From Pseudoflavonifractor sp902362925 (lineage in GTDB: Bacteria; Bacillota; Clostridia; Oscillospirales; Oscillospiraceae): DNA of 64,000 nt. The first letter of the stretch is position 1. Each line of letters begins with the position of its first letter. The translations under genes and the position numbers were made by a program. This document shows positions 54,926 to 63,455 of the stretch, piece after piece. The stretch lies in assembly GCA_902362925.1 (NCBI GenBank), contig CABIYL010000003.1. One strand, 5' to 3'. The notes below the pieces were generated by a model. The model was given only the letters and a program-made list of their open reading frames with translations. It was not told the DNA's origin and did no database searches.

Positions 54926-56107
54926 ATGGCACACCATCTCTTTACCTCTGAATCCGTCACTGAGGGACACCCCGATAAAATCTGCGACCAGATCTCCGAC
55001 GCCGTTCTGGACGCCATCCTGGAGAAGGACCCCGCTGCCCGCGTGGCCTGTGAGACCACCGTCACCACCGGCATGGTCCACGTGATGGGCGAGATCTCCA
55101 CCACCTGCTATGTGGACATCCCCCACATTGCCCGTGAGGTCATCCGTGAGATCGGCTATGACCGGGCCAAGTTCGGCTTTGACTGCGACACCTGCGCTGT
55201 CCTCACCTCCATCGACGAGCAGTCCCCCGACATCGCCATGGGCGTGGACAAGTCCCTGGAGGCCAAGGAGGGCGGCGCTGACGCCGAGCTGGAGAACGGC
55301 GCCGGCGACCAGGGCATGATGTTCGGCTACGCCTGCGACGAGACCCCCGAGCTGATGCCTCTGGCCATCTCCCTGTCCCACAAGCTGGCCTACCGTCTGG
55401 CCCAGGTCCGCAAGCAGGGCCTGGTGGACTACCTGCGGCCCGACGGCAAGAGCCAGGTCACCGTGGAGTACGATGAGAACGGCCAGCCCGTCCGCGTTGA
55501 CACCGTGGTCATCTCCACCCAGCACAGCGCCGAGGCCACTCTGGAGCAGATCCGCAAGGACATGGTGGAGCTAGTCATCAAGCCCACCATCCCTGCCGAG
55601 CTGCTGGACGAGAACACCAAGTACTATGTGAACCCCACCGGCCGCTTTGTGGTGGGCGGTCCCCAGGGCGACTCCGGCCTCACCGGCCGCAAGATCATCG
55701 TGGACACCTACGGCGGCAGCGCTCCCCACGGCGGCGGCGCCTTCTCCGGCAAGGACCCCACCAAGGTGGACCGCTCCGCTGCCTACATGGCCCGCTATGT
55801 GGCCAAGAACATCGTGGCCGCCGGTCTGGCCAAGAAGTGCCAGATTGAGCTGGCCTACGCCATCGGCGTGGCCAAGCCCGTGTCCGTCCTCATCGACACC
55901 TTCGGCACCGGCACCGTCTCCGACGAGGCTCTGTCCGCCGCTGTCAGCAAGGTCTTTGACCTGCGGCCCACCGCCATCATCCGCAAGCTGGACCTGCGCC
56001 GTCCCATCTACCGCCAGACTGCGGCCTACGGCCACTTCGGCCGCACCGACGTGGACCTGCCCTGGGAGCGCACCGACATGACCGAGGCCCTGAAGGCCGC
56101 GCTGTAA
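54926..56107 (+). CDS. metK: S-adenosylmethionine synthetase
   Basis: Makes SAM from methionine and ATP. It has 393 residues, normal for bacterial MetK. The N-terminal HLFTSESVTEGHPDKICDQI, the central GDQGMMFGYACDE and the signature GGGAFSGKDPTKVDRSAAY are all present. ATG 54926 has AGAAAGGAAG nine bases upstream. It is controlled by the SAM-I riboswitch directly upstream. The codon use is strongly biased towards C-ending codons, consistent with high expression. Confidence 0.97.
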   Translation: MAHHLFTSESVTEGHPDKICDQISDAVLDAILEKDPAARVACETTVTTGMVHVMGEISTTCYVDIPHIAREVIREIGYDRAKFGFDCDTCAVLTSIDEQSPDIAMGVDKSLEAKEGGADAELENGAGDQGMMFGYACDETPELMPLAISLSHKLAYRLAQVRKQGLVDYLRPDGKSQVTVEYDENGQPVRVDTVVISTQHSAEATLEQIRKDMVELVIKPTIPAELLDENTKYYVNPTGRFVVGGPQGDSGLTGRKIIVDTYGGSAPHGGGAFSGKDPTKVDRSAAYMARYVAKNIVAAGLAKKCQIELAYAIGVAKPVSVLIDTFGTGTVSDEALSAAVSKVFDLRPTAIIRKLDLRRPIYRQTAAYGHFGRTDVDLPWERTDMTEALKAAL

Positions 56108-56161
56108 AACCCCCGGAACAGGAAGAAAAGCGTAGACAAAGGCAGAAGTTTACGGTAAACT

Positions 56162-56192
56162 ATATGGGCAGACGCCATGCGTCTGCCCATAT
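56162..56192. terminator. Hairpin after metK
   Basis: A 14-bp perfect stem (ATATGGGCAGACGC with its complement) and a three-base loop, without a U-tract. It overlaps an upstream in-frame ATG (56177) of the next gene, which argues that this ATG is not the start. Confidence 0.6.
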
Positions 56193-56221
56193 CTTATGCT
56201 GAATACAGGAGGCCGATTGAC

Positions 56222-57325
56222 GTGCTGAACGTGCTCTATCTCCTCAACTTTGCCGGCAAGGCCGGTACGGAGCGGTACGTGGAGACCCTGGTGAAGTACC
56301 TCAACCACAAGCATATCCGGGCCTTTTTCGCCTACAACCAGGGGGGCCTGCTGGTGGAGCGGATGGAAGAGGCAGGCGTCCCCATCCGGCAGATCGACAT
56401 GAACAGCCGCTTTGACTTCAAGGCGGCAAAAAAACTGGCCGACCTGTGCCAGGAGTGGAACATCGACGTGATCCACTGCCACTACCTGCGGGAGCACTAC
56501 ACCGCCCTGCTGGCCAAGCGGTACAACAAGCACATCCGGGTGGTGTACACCAACCACTTTGTGCTGGAGAACAACGCCATTACCCGGCTGTCCAACAAGT
56601 GGATGGACAAGCGGCAGGACCAGATGATCGCCGTGTGCAATCTGGGCAAGCAGCAGCTCATCCGCAACGGCTGGAGCGGAGACCGGATTTCCGTCATCTT
56701 CAACGCGGTGGACCCCGCCGCCTGGGCGGGAGACCGGAGCGAGTCCACCCTGCGGCAGGAGCTGGGTATCCCGGAGGACCGGTTTGTCATGCTGTGCGCC
56801 TCCCGCTTTGCCGACGACAAGGGCCACCACTACCTGCTGGAGTCGGTAAAGCGGCTCAAGGAGATCTCCGATGTGCCCTTCACCCTGGTGCTGGCGGGAG
56901 ACGGCCCCCTGCTGGAGGAGCGGAAGGCCCAGGCCAGGGAGCTGGGGCTGGACGACTGCGTCAAGTTCATCGGCTTCCGCAAGGACATCAAGAACCTGTA
57001 CAAGGCCAGCGACCTGTATGTCAACTCCTCCCGGCATGAGGCCCTGTCCTTCCTCATCATCGAGGCCATGGCCGCCGGACTGCCCGTGGTGGTCACCGAC
57101 ATTGCCGGCAACCCGGACATCGTCAACGACCAGACCAACTGTGGCCTGCTGGCGGAGTACGACAACCCGGAGTCCATGGCGGGCGCCCTCAAGCGGATGA
57201 TGGAGGAGCCGGAGCTGCTGGCGCGCTGCCGTGCCAACGCCCTCAAGGCGGTGGACGACCGCTTCGAGGTCCACAAGATGGCGGAGGCCACCTTCCGCAT
57301 CTACGAAAAGGCGGCCAAGGGGTAA
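56222..57325 (+). CDS. Glycosyltransferase, GT4/GT-B family
   Basis: Sugar transferase of 367 residues. The N-terminal Rossmann half begins VLNVLYLLNFAGKAGTERYV. The C-terminal GT4 motif HEALSFLIIEAMAAGLPVVV contains the two donor-binding glutamates spaced as in EX7E. The GTG at 56222 is chosen because AGGAGG lies nine bases upstream; the in-frame ATG at 56177 is in a hairpin loop and lacks an RBS. It is followed 48 bases later by an O-antigen-ligase-like gene, so both probably build one surface polysaccharide. Confidence 0.88.
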   Translation: MLNVLYLLNFAGKAGTERYVETLVKYLNHKHIRAFFAYNQGGLLVERMEEAGVPIRQIDMNSRFDFKAAKKLADLCQEWNIDVIHCHYLREHYTALLAKRYNKHIRVVYTNHFVLENNAITRLSNKWMDKRQDQMIAVCNLGKQQLIRNGWSGDRISVIFNAVDPAAWAGDRSESTLRQELGIPEDRFVMLCASRFADDKGHHYLLESVKRLKEISDVPFTLVLAGDGPLLEERKAQARELGLDDCVKFIGFRKDIKNLYKASDLYVNSSRHEALSFLIIEAMAAGLPVVVTDIAGNPDIVNDQTNCGLLAEYDNPESMAGALKRMMEEPELLARCRANALKAVDDRFEVHKMAEATFRIYEKAAKG

Positions 57326-57373
57326 AACCCGCCGCTCAGTTACAATTTTTCCACAAGATTGGAGCCTATGTCT

Positions 57374-58948
57374 ATGTCTGTCGCACAAAACAGTGCCCTG
57401 GTCCGCTTTTTTGCCGCCCTGTGGGCCGTCCTGAGTGACGGCTGGGCGGAGAGCGTACCCGGGAAAATCCTCCGGCGGATCGAGATTGCCGTCGGCCACG
57501 GCGTGGAGGGCAGCGTCCTCTGGCAGTTTGTCTGGCGGGACGGCCGCATCCCAGGCGGCTGGCCGGGAAGTCTGACCTGCCGGGTCGTTACCTTCATTAT
57601 CAACATCCCCTGCATGATAGTCCAGTGGCTGTACAAAATCTGGAAGAACGTGTGGGACGGCAGCATCGCCTTCCGCATCGCCTCCGCTCTGGGCGGAGCC
57701 ACCTTCGTGTTCCTGGGGCTGTCCATGCTGCTCATGCTGGTGGTGGACCACAACAACTGGAACAACGCCTACACCCTGCTGTGCATGTACGGCGTGATGA
57801 TGCTCTTCCTGGCCGGCTGCATGGCCCGGCCCAAGCACCGGCTGGACCTGGACAAGCTGGGACCCTACTACACCCTGTTCATGGCCTTTGTGTGCTATGG
57901 CTTCCTGTGCAGTCTGGGCACCGACTTCTCCTCCGGACTGGTCAGCGGCATCACCGGCAGCCTGTCCTGGCGCTTCTTTGTCTTCCACGCCATCGCCTTC
58001 CTCATCACCCTGCTGACCGTGAGCTCGGTGCAGAAGGTGGAGCAGCTCCAGCTGATGCTGGTCATCTCCCTGTTCGGCCTGACCGTGTCGGCCCTCTATG
58101 GCTGCTACCAGGGCTATATCGGCGTGGAGGTGGTGCCCTCCCAGCAGGACCTGATCCTCAACGCGGGCATGCCCGGCCGGGTCTACTCCTTCTTCGACAA
58201 TCCCAACAACTTCGGTGAAATCCTGATTATGCTCATGCCCTTCCTGCTGGCCTTGCTTCTCAACGCCAAGGGATGGCGGGGGAGGGTGCTGGCTTTGGCG
58301 GCCCTGGCAGTCTGCGTGGTGGCCATCGGCCTGACCTACTTCCGCACCGGCTGGATTGCTATGGTTCTTGTCATGGCTGTGTTCCTGATTCTCCAGAACT
58401 GGCGTTTCCTGCCCCTTTTCATTGTACTGGGGCTGGCCGCGCTGCCCTTCCTGCCTGAGAGCATCATGAACCGCATCCTCACCATCGGCAATATGAAGGA
58501 CAGCTCTCTGCGGTACCGCTTTGCCATCTACGGCAACACCACCTACCTCCTTGAGGACTACGGTCTGCGGGGCGTGGGCCTGGGCACCGACGTGATGCGC
58601 CAGGTGTTCAGGGTGTATCCCACCATGTACGACGGCAACTACCCCATCCACACCCACAACAACTACGTCCAGATGTGGGGTGAGCTGGGCTTCTTCGGCG
58701 CTCTGACCTATGTGGCCATGGTGCTCCACCAGCTGAAGGTGGGCGTCAAGACCTACTACACATGCACCGACCGACGGGTGAAGAACATCCTGGCTGCCGC
58801 CGTGGGCGCCTTCTTCGGCATCTCGGTCATCAGCGTGGCGGAGTACAGTTGGTTCTACCCCCGCAATATGTTTGTCTACTTTTTCCTCTTCGGCGTCATC
58901 GCCGCCTGCGTCAAGCTTGCCCGCGCCAAACAGAGCGCGGAGGCATAA
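57374..58948 (+). CDS. O-antigen ligase/Wzy-like polysaccharide polymerase
   Basis: Membrane protein of 524 residues with about ten spans and a large extracytoplasmic loop. The O-antigen-ligase-domain features are present: RVYSFFDNPNNFGEILIMLM, then RYRFAIYGNT and GVGLGTDV, and the loop His in PIHTHNNYVQMWGELGFFG. In-frame starts are TTG 57359, ATG 57368 and ATG 57374; the last has GGAG nine bases upstream. It ends at a strong terminator. It may polymerise or attach a glycan made with the upstream transferase. Confidence 0.87.
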   Translation: MSVAQNSALVRFFAALWAVLSDGWAESVPGKILRRIEIAVGHGVEGSVLWQFVWRDGRIPGGWPGSLTCRVVTFIINIPCMIVQWLYKIWKNVWDGSIAFRIASALGGATFVFLGLSMLLMLVVDHNNWNNAYTLLCMYGVMMLFLAGCMARPKHRLDLDKLGPYYTLFMAFVCYGFLCSLGTDFSSGLVSGITGSLSWRFFVFHAIAFLITLLTVSSVQKVEQLQLMLVISLFGLTVSALYGCYQGYIGVEVVPSQQDLILNAGMPGRVYSFFDNPNNFGEILIMLMPFLLALLLNAKGWRGRVLALAALAVCVVAIGLTYFRTGWIAMVLVMAVFLILQNWRFLPLFIVLGLAALPFLPESIMNRILTIGNMKDSSLRYRFAIYGNTTYLLEDYGLRGVGLGTDVMRQVFRVYPTMYDGNYPIHTHNNYVQMWGELGFFGALTYVAMVLHQLKVGVKTYYTCTDRRVKNILAAAVGAFFGISVISVAEYSWFYPRNMFVYFFLFGVIAACVKLARAKQSAEA

Positions 58949-58962
58949 CTCCATCATCAACA

Positions 58963-58997
58963 AAAAGCCCGGGCCGTCGGCCCGGGCTTTTTGTTTT
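58963..58997 (+). terminator. Terminator after the polymerase gene
   Basis: Stem AAAGCCCGGGCC with its complement around GTC, followed by TTTTTGTTTT. Confidence 0.92.
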
Positions 58998-59154
58998 GTA
59001 CTTGGAAGTGAAAATACTGGAATTTCTTCCTGAATGTTGTGAGAATGTGAGTGAGAAACTGTTTTGGCGGATAAAATTACTTCAAACAGCAGGAGCGGCT
59101 CACGGAATATAATAGGCTTTGTCTGATTCCGTCGAGAAAAGGGGTAATTTTGCT

Positions 59155-60288
59155 ATGGCAAGAAAAACAGTTGAGCGCGGCATCTCCTATGACGATGTCC
59201 GGAAGGCATATTACGTGTACATGGACTATGGACGGGACGAGGATGGACGGCGGGTCAAGAAGTACAGGACCTGCGCCACATTGGCAGCAGCCCGGCGGGT
59301 AATGCGGGACTTCCAGAGCGAGCTGGAGAGCCGGCGGCAGGTGACGCCCCGGGCGCTGACCCTGGACCAGTGGCTGGAGTACTGGATGGAGCAGGTGGTG
59401 GAGCCAAACCGGGCGGAGACCACCATCTACGGCTACCGGAAAATCATCGACAACCACCTGTCCGATGCCCTGGGAGATATCCCTGTGCAGAAGCTGGTCC
59501 CCCGGCATCTTCAGGAGTACTACGCCATGCTGATGCGGGACAAAGGCCTGTCGCCCAATACGGTCCGGCGGCATCACGACCTGCTCTCCGCCGCCCTTCA
59601 CACGGCAGTGCGGCAGGACATCATACTCCGCTCGCCCACGGAGCGGGTGGAGCCGCCACGTGTGGTGCCCCGGGAGGTAGGGTACTACGGTCCCGAGGAG
59701 CTCAAGAAGCTCTATGCCCTGGCGGAGGGCACCGGGCTGGAGCTGATTGTCAAGCTGGCGGGGATGCTGGGCCTGAGGAGGGAGGAGATCTGCGGCCTCC
59801 AGTGGTCCAGCGTGGACTTTGCCCAGCGGAGAATCCATATCTGTGCTGCCCGTACAGCCGCCGGGGCGGAGATCATCCAGAAGGAAACCAAGAACCGCTC
59901 CTCCAATCGGGTGCTGCACATGAGCGACGAGCTGGTGCGGCTTCTCCGCCGGGAACGGGCCAGACAGGCGGAGAACCGGCTGGCCCTGGGGGACAAGTGG
60001 GAGGACTCTGGGCTGGTGGCGGTGGACCGCATGGGGCACCCGCTGTCCCCCAACGCTGTGTCCCTGGCGTTCACCCGGTTCATCCGCCGCACCGGAATGC
60101 CCAAAATCACCCTCCACGGCCTGCGGCACACCTTTGCCACCGTAGCCTCCGCCCAGGGGGCGCCCCTTTTTGATATCGGCAAGGCACTGGGCCACTCCAC
60201 ACCCGCCACCACCGGACGAATTTACACCCACCTGCTGGACCAGAACCATGAGGCCACCCTGGACAGGGTAGCGGCGGCGCTGAAATAA
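59155..60288 (+). CDS. Tyrosine recombinase (phage-type integrase), solitary
   Basis: Site-specific recombinase of 377 residues. It has an N-terminal arm-binding domain (VRKAYYVYMDYGRDEDGRR), a SAM-like core-binding domain (LTLDQWLEYWMEQVVEP) and a C-terminal catalytic domain. Catalytic residues seen are Arg in MLGLRREEICGLQW, His-Arg in HGLRHTFAT, His in LGHSTPATTG and the nucleophile Tyr in RIYTHLL. ATG 59155 has AAAAGGGG ten bases upstream; a -10 TATAAT is at 59108-59113. No excisionase, phage or conjugation gene is near, so it is an orphan integrase or a remnant. No att repeat was found. Confidence 0.93.
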   Translation: MARKTVERGISYDDVRKAYYVYMDYGRDEDGRRVKKYRTCATLAAARRVMRDFQSELESRRQVTPRALTLDQWLEYWMEQVVEPNRAETTIYGYRKIIDNHLSDALGDIPVQKLVPRHLQEYYAMLMRDKGLSPNTVRRHHDLLSAALHTAVRQDIILRSPTERVEPPRVVPREVGYYGPEELKKLYALAEGTGLELIVKLAGMLGLRREEICGLQWSSVDFAQRRIHICAARTAAGAEIIQKETKNRSSNRVLHMSDELVRLLRRERARQAENRLALGDKWEDSGLVAVDRMGHPLSPNAVSLAFTRFIRRTGMPKITLHGLRHTFATVASAQGAPLFDIGKALGHSTPATTGRIYTHLLDQNHEATLDRVAAALK

Positions 60289-60289
60289 C

Positions 60290-60321
60290 AAAACGCCCCC
60301 GGGATATCCCGGGGGCGTTTT
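60290..60321. terminator. Bidirectional terminator between integrase and copA
   Basis: Stem AAAACGCCCCCGGG with its complement, loop ATAT region, five T on the plus strand and four A at the other side. Confidence 0.92.
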
Positions 60322-60333
60322 TACGAGCAGTGT

Positions 60334-60543
60334 TCAGGACACGGAGGTGACCTGATAGCCCTCGTCCTCCACAGCCTTCTTGAGGACATCGTCGGCCACA
60401 TCGTGGGACAGGGTGACCACGGCACACTTGCCCTCCACGTCGGCCACGGCGGAGGTGACGCCGTCCAGAGCGGAGAGGGCCTTCTCCACGTGGGCCTTGC
60501 AGTGGTTGCACATCATGCCTTCGATTCCGAGCTTCTTTTCCAT
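60334..60543 (-). CDS. copZ: CopZ-like copper chaperone, possible internal translation product of copA
   Basis: The last 69 codons of the copA frame form a complete HMA copper chaperone (MEKKLGIEGMMCNHC to GYQVTSVS). The internal ATG at 60543 has AAAGGA nine bases upstream, as for a separate gene. Either an ancestral copA-copZ pair lost the stop codon of copA, or both a fusion and a free chaperone are made. The linker TPRDIAVPQHNESKETTEKG looks like former non-coding or flexible sequence. Confidence 0.6.
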   Translation of the reverse strand: MEKKLGIEGMMCNHCKAHVEKALSALDGVTSAVADVEGKCAVVTLSHDVADDVLKKAVEDEGYQVTSVS

Positions 60544-62880
60544 GGTAATCGTTCCTTTCTCAGTGGTTTCTTTGGATTCGTTATGTTGGGGGACAGCGAT
60601 GTCCCGGGGCGTGGGCTTGAAGAACTTAAGCCGCAGGGCGTTGGTCACCACGCACACCGAGCTGAGGCTCATAGCCGCGGCGGCGAACATGGGGTTGAGC
60701 TGGAGGTGGAACAGAGGATAGAAGACACCGGCGGCCAGGGGGATGCAGATGATGTTGTAGAAGAAGGCCCAGAACAGGTTCTCCTTGATGTTGCGGATGG
60801 TGGCCTTGGACAGCCGTACCGCGTCCACCGCGTCCATCAGGTCACTCTTCATCAGCACGATGTCCGCCGACTCGATGGCCACGTCGGTGCCCGCGCCGAT
60901 GGCCAGGCCCACATCCGCACGGGCCAGGGCGGGGGCGTCGTTGATGCCGTCGCCCACCATGGCCACCTTCCGGCCCTGGGCCTGGAGGGCGGACACGGTC
61001 TTTTCCTTGTCCTGGGGCAGCACCTCAGCCACAATCTCATCCACGCCCAGAGCCTGGCCCACTGCCTGGGCGGTACGGCGGTTGTCGCCGGTGAGCATGA
61101 CCACCCGGATACCCAGGGCCTTGAAGCCGGCCACAGCGGCGGCGCTGGTGGGCTTGGCGGTGTCGGCCACCGCCACCACGCCCAGCAGGCTGCCGTTTTC
61201 GGCGAAGTAGAGGGGGGTCTTGCCCTGCTCCGCCAGAGCCCCGGCGGAGCGCTCGAAGCCGGACAGGTCCACGCCTGCCTCCTCCATCATGGCGCGATTG
61301 CCCGCCAGCACGGGAGCGCCGTGGAGCAGGGCGGTGACGCCCCGTCCGTGGACGGCCTGGAAGCCCTCCACGCTCACAAGGGGGATGTTTCGGTCCCCGG
61401 CCTCGGCCACAATGGCCTGTGCCAGAGGGTGCTCCGAGGGCTGCTCCAGTGAGGCGGCCACGCACAGCAGCTCCTCCTCGGTGACATCGGCGGCGGTGAG
61501 GCAGTCGGTGACCACCGGCTTGCCGCTGGTGAGGGTGCCCGTCTTGTCCAGTACCACCGTATCGATGGTGTGGAGGGTCTCCAGGGCCTCGGCGGACTTG
61601 ATGAGGATGCCGTTTTCCGCGCCCTTGCCTGTGCCCACCATGATGGCCACAGGGGTGGCCAGGCCCAGGGCGCAGGGGCAGGAGATGACCAGCACGGCTA
61701 CGCCTGCGGTGAGGGCGGAGGTGATGCTGCCTCCGGTGGCGATGAGCCAGATGACAGCGGTCACCAGGGCGATGCCGATGACGGCGGGGACAAAGACGCC
61801 TGCCACCCGGTCGGCCAGCTTGGCGATGGGGGCCTTGGAGGAGGCGGCCTCATCTACCAGGCGGATCATCTGGGCCAGGGTGGTATCCTCGCCCACCCGG
61901 AGGGCTTTGAAGGTGAAGGAGCCGGACTTGTTGATGGAGGCGGCGGCCACCTTGTCACCAGGGCCTTTGTCCACCGGCAGGCTCTCGCCGGTGAGGGCGG
62001 ATTCGTCCACAGCGGAGAAGCCGTCGGTGATGATGCCGTCCACCGGGATGCGCCCACCGGGCCGCACCACAATCAGGTCGCCTACCACGACCTCTTCTAC
62101 CGGAATCTCGGTCTCCACGCCGTTACGAAGAACCGAGGCGGTCTTGGGGGCCAGGTCCATCAGGCGGGTGATGGCCTCGCTGGTCTTGCCCTTGGAGCGG
62201 GTCTCCAGGAACTTACCCAGGGTGATGAGGGTGAGAATCATACCAGCCGACTCAAAATACAGGTCCATGGACCACTTGTTCACCAGGGCCGTATCTCCGT
62301 GACCCAGACCCCAGCCGATGGCGAACAAGGCGGCCACGCCGTAGATGAGGGCGGCGGCAGAGCCCATGGCGATGAGGGAGTCCATGTTGGGCGCACCCTT
62401 GAACAGGGTCTTGAAGCCCACCTTGTAGTACTTGTCGTTGACGTACAGGATGGGCAGCAGCAGCAGGAACTGAACCAGGGCAAAGACCATGGCGTTTTCC
62501 GTGCCGTGGAAGAACTCAGGCAGAGGCCAGCCCATCATATGACCCATGGCGATGTAGAACAGGGGGATGAGGAAGACAAAGGACACGATGAGACGGCGCT
62601 TCATGTGCTTCAGCTCCGCCTCCATGGGGGAGGGCCCCTGCTGCACAGCGGGGGACTGTTTCCCAGAGGGCAGGGGACAGGAGGCGCCGTATCCGGCGGC
62701 AGCCACCGCTGCCTCAATGGCCTGGGGGGAGGTCTTGGCAGGGTCATACTCCACGGTCATGGAGTTGGACAGCAGGTTCACGTTGACCTCCGTGACGCCG
62801 TCCACCTTGCGCACCGCTTTGTCTACATGGGCGGAGCAAGCCGAACAGGTCATGCCGGTAACATCAAATTTCTGTTTCAA
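60334..62880 (-). CDS. copA: Copper-exporting P1B-type ATPase with in-frame C-terminal CopZ-like domain
   Basis: Copper efflux pump of 848 residues. The N-terminal HMA domain has the metal site GMTCSACSAHV. The membrane metal site is CPCALG, the phosphorylation loop DKTGTLT, the conserved SEHPLAQAI and the hinge MVGDGINDAPAL. After the last membrane span near FKPTPRD, the frame continues without a stop into a 69-residue HMA domain (GIEGMMCNHCKAHV) that starts at an internal Met with its own RBS. The TTG at 62880 is the most likely start; GTGs at 62889 and 62892 are possible. It follows csoR in one operon. Confidence 0.93.
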   Translation of the reverse strand: MKQKFDVTGMTCSACSAHVDKAVRKVDGVTEVNVNLLSNSMTVEYDPAKTSPQAIEAAVAAAGYGASCPLPSGKQSPAVQQGPSPMEAELKHMKRRLIVSFVFLIPLFYIAMGHMMGWPLPEFFHGTENAMVFALVQFLLLLPILYVNDKYYKVGFKTLFKGAPNMDSLIAMGSAAALIYGVAALFAIGWGLGHGDTALVNKWSMDLYFESAGMILTLITLGKFLETRSKGKTSEAITRLMDLAPKTASVLRNGVETEIPVEEVVVGDLIVVRPGGRIPVDGIITDGFSAVDESALTGESLPVDKGPGDKVAAASINKSGSFTFKALRVGEDTTLAQMIRLVDEAASSKAPIAKLADRVAGVFVPAVIGIALVTAVIWLIATGGSITSALTAGVAVLVISCPCALGLATPVAIMVGTGKGAENGILIKSAEALETLHTIDTVVLDKTGTLTSGKPVVTDCLTAADVTEEELLCVAASLEQPSEHPLAQAIVAEAGDRNIPLVSVEGFQAVHGRGVTALLHGAPVLAGNRAMMEEAGVDLSGFERSAGALAEQGKTPLYFAENGSLLGVVAVADTAKPTSAAAVAGFKALGIRVVMLTGDNRRTAQAVGQALGVDEIVAEVLPQDKEKTVSALQAQGRKVAMVGDGINDAPALARADVGLAIGAGTDVAIESADIVLMKSDLMDAVDAVRLSKATIRNIKENLFWAFFYNIICIPLAAGVFYPLFHLQLNPMFAAAAMSLSSVCVVTNALRLKFFKPTPRDIAVPQHNESKETTEKGTITMEKKLGIEGMMCNHCKAHVEKALSALDGVTSAVADVEGKCAVVTLSHDVADDVLKKAVEDEGYQVTSVS

Positions 62881-62899
62881 AAAGAACACCACACTTTCA
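62832..62899 (-). repeat. 68-bp direct repeat, copy 1 (copA start)
   Basis: Covers the upstream region and first codons of copA. It matches the copy at 63039-63106 at about 64 of 68 positions. Confidence 0.88.
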
Positions 62900-62976
62900 G
62901 AAAAGGCTCCGCCCACACCGCGCCGAATGGCGCGTCCCAAGCATTTTGCGGAGCAAAATCTTGATGCCGGCGGAAT

Positions 62977-63087
62977 TCATTTCCGCCGAGCAGATAGAGA
63001 AAACGGGGTCCCCGCAGGACGGCACGTCCTGTGGGGAACGGAGCAAGCCGAACAGGTCATGCCGGTGACGTCAAATTTCTGTTTCAA
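62977..63087 (-). CDS. 36-residue mini-HMA peptide upstream of copA
   Basis: A TTG-started frame that repeats the first 16 codons of copA, including the copper site GMTCSAC (Cys12, Cys15). It then diverges into a Cys- and Arg-containing tail (VPHRTCRPAG) and ends at TGA. It lies in the csoR-copA leader, in the second copy of the 68-bp repeat, and codons 17-26 cover a 12-bp hairpin. It could be a leader peptide, a small copper-binding peptide or a non-functional remnant of duplication. No strong RBS is seen, as for copA itself. Confidence 0.4.
   Translation of the reverse strand: MKQKFDVTGMTCSACSVPHRTCRPAGTPFSLSARRK
63010..63036 (-). terminator. Hairpin in the csoR-copA leader
   Basis: A 12-bp stem (CCCCGCAGGACG with CGTCCTGTGGGG, one wobble pair) around three bases, followed on the minus strand by ACCCCGTTTTC. 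It lies inside the mini-HMA frame, between csoR and copA. Smaller hairpins follow at 62968-62986, 62943-62959 and 62920-62933. Confidence 0.5.
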
Positions 63088-63106
63088 AGGGAACACCACA
63101 CTTTCA
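63039..63106 (-). repeat. 68-bp direct repeat, copy 2 (copA start duplicate)
   Basis: Second copy of the copA 5' end, 207 bases upstream of the first. It differs at two silent codon positions and two leader bases. Confidence 0.88.
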
Positions 63107-63134
63107 AACGCAGCGAGATGGGGGAACAGGGGGA

Positions 63135-63398
63135 TTACTTGAGAATACGGCCCAGGGTTTGGGTAAACTCGTCGATTTTGGCGGCCCGCTCCTCGTCGCT
63201 GGCGGCCTCCTGGACGCAGTGCTTCAGATGGGCGGCCAGAATCTCCTTGTTGGCCCGGTTGAGAATGGCCTCGGTGGCCATGATCTGCTGGGAGATGTCG
63301 ATGCAGTAGCGGTCATCCTCCACCATTTTCAGGATACCGTCCAGCTGTCCCCGGGCGGTTTTCAGCAGCCGGGTTACGGTTTTCGCGTCGGCCATCAT
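63135..63398 (-). CDS. csoR: CsoR-family copper-sensing repressor
   Basis: All-helical repressor of 87 residues that leaves DNA when it binds copper(I). The metal ligands are Cys32 (RYCID), His57 and Cys61 (AAHLKHCV), the C-H-C set of true CsoR proteins. ATG 63398 has AGGAGG eight bases upstream. It is first in the operon with copA, behind a consensus promoter and a G/C-tract operator (63422-63441). Nickel- or persulfide-sensing relatives are less likely given the copA neighbour. Confidence 0.93.
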   Translation of the reverse strand: MMADAKTVTRLLKTARGQLDGILKMVEDDRYCIDISQQIMATEAILNRANKEILAAHLKHCVQEAASDEERAAKIDEFTQTLGRILK

Positions 63399-63421
63399 AG
63401 CGACCGCCTCCTTTCTGTTAG

Positions 63422-63441
63422 ATACCCCCCTGGGGGGGAGT
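63422..63441. promoter_or_regulatory. CsoR-type operator
   Basis: Palindromic G/C tract ATACCCCCC-TGGGGGGGAGT between the promoter and the csoR start, typical of CsoR/RcnR-family sites. It lies just after the predicted transcription start. Confidence 0.75.
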
Positions 63442-63455
63442 GTTCTGACGGTGTA

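Noticed and set aside
56150..58963. Long minus-strand frame (over 900 codons) opposite the glycosyltransferase and polymerase genes
   Set aside because: Its composition is the reverse image of two clear plus-strand genes with RBSs and motifs. It has no RBS or recognisable domain.
58949..59107. Search for a small RNA or tRNA target of the integrase
   Set aside because: No tRNA-like cloverleaf or CCA end was seen; only the terminator and a -10 element.
59155..60288. Prophage or integrative element around the integrase
   Set aside because: Flanking genes are a polysaccharide polymerase and a copper operon. No structural, replication or conjugation genes and no att-like direct repeats were seen.
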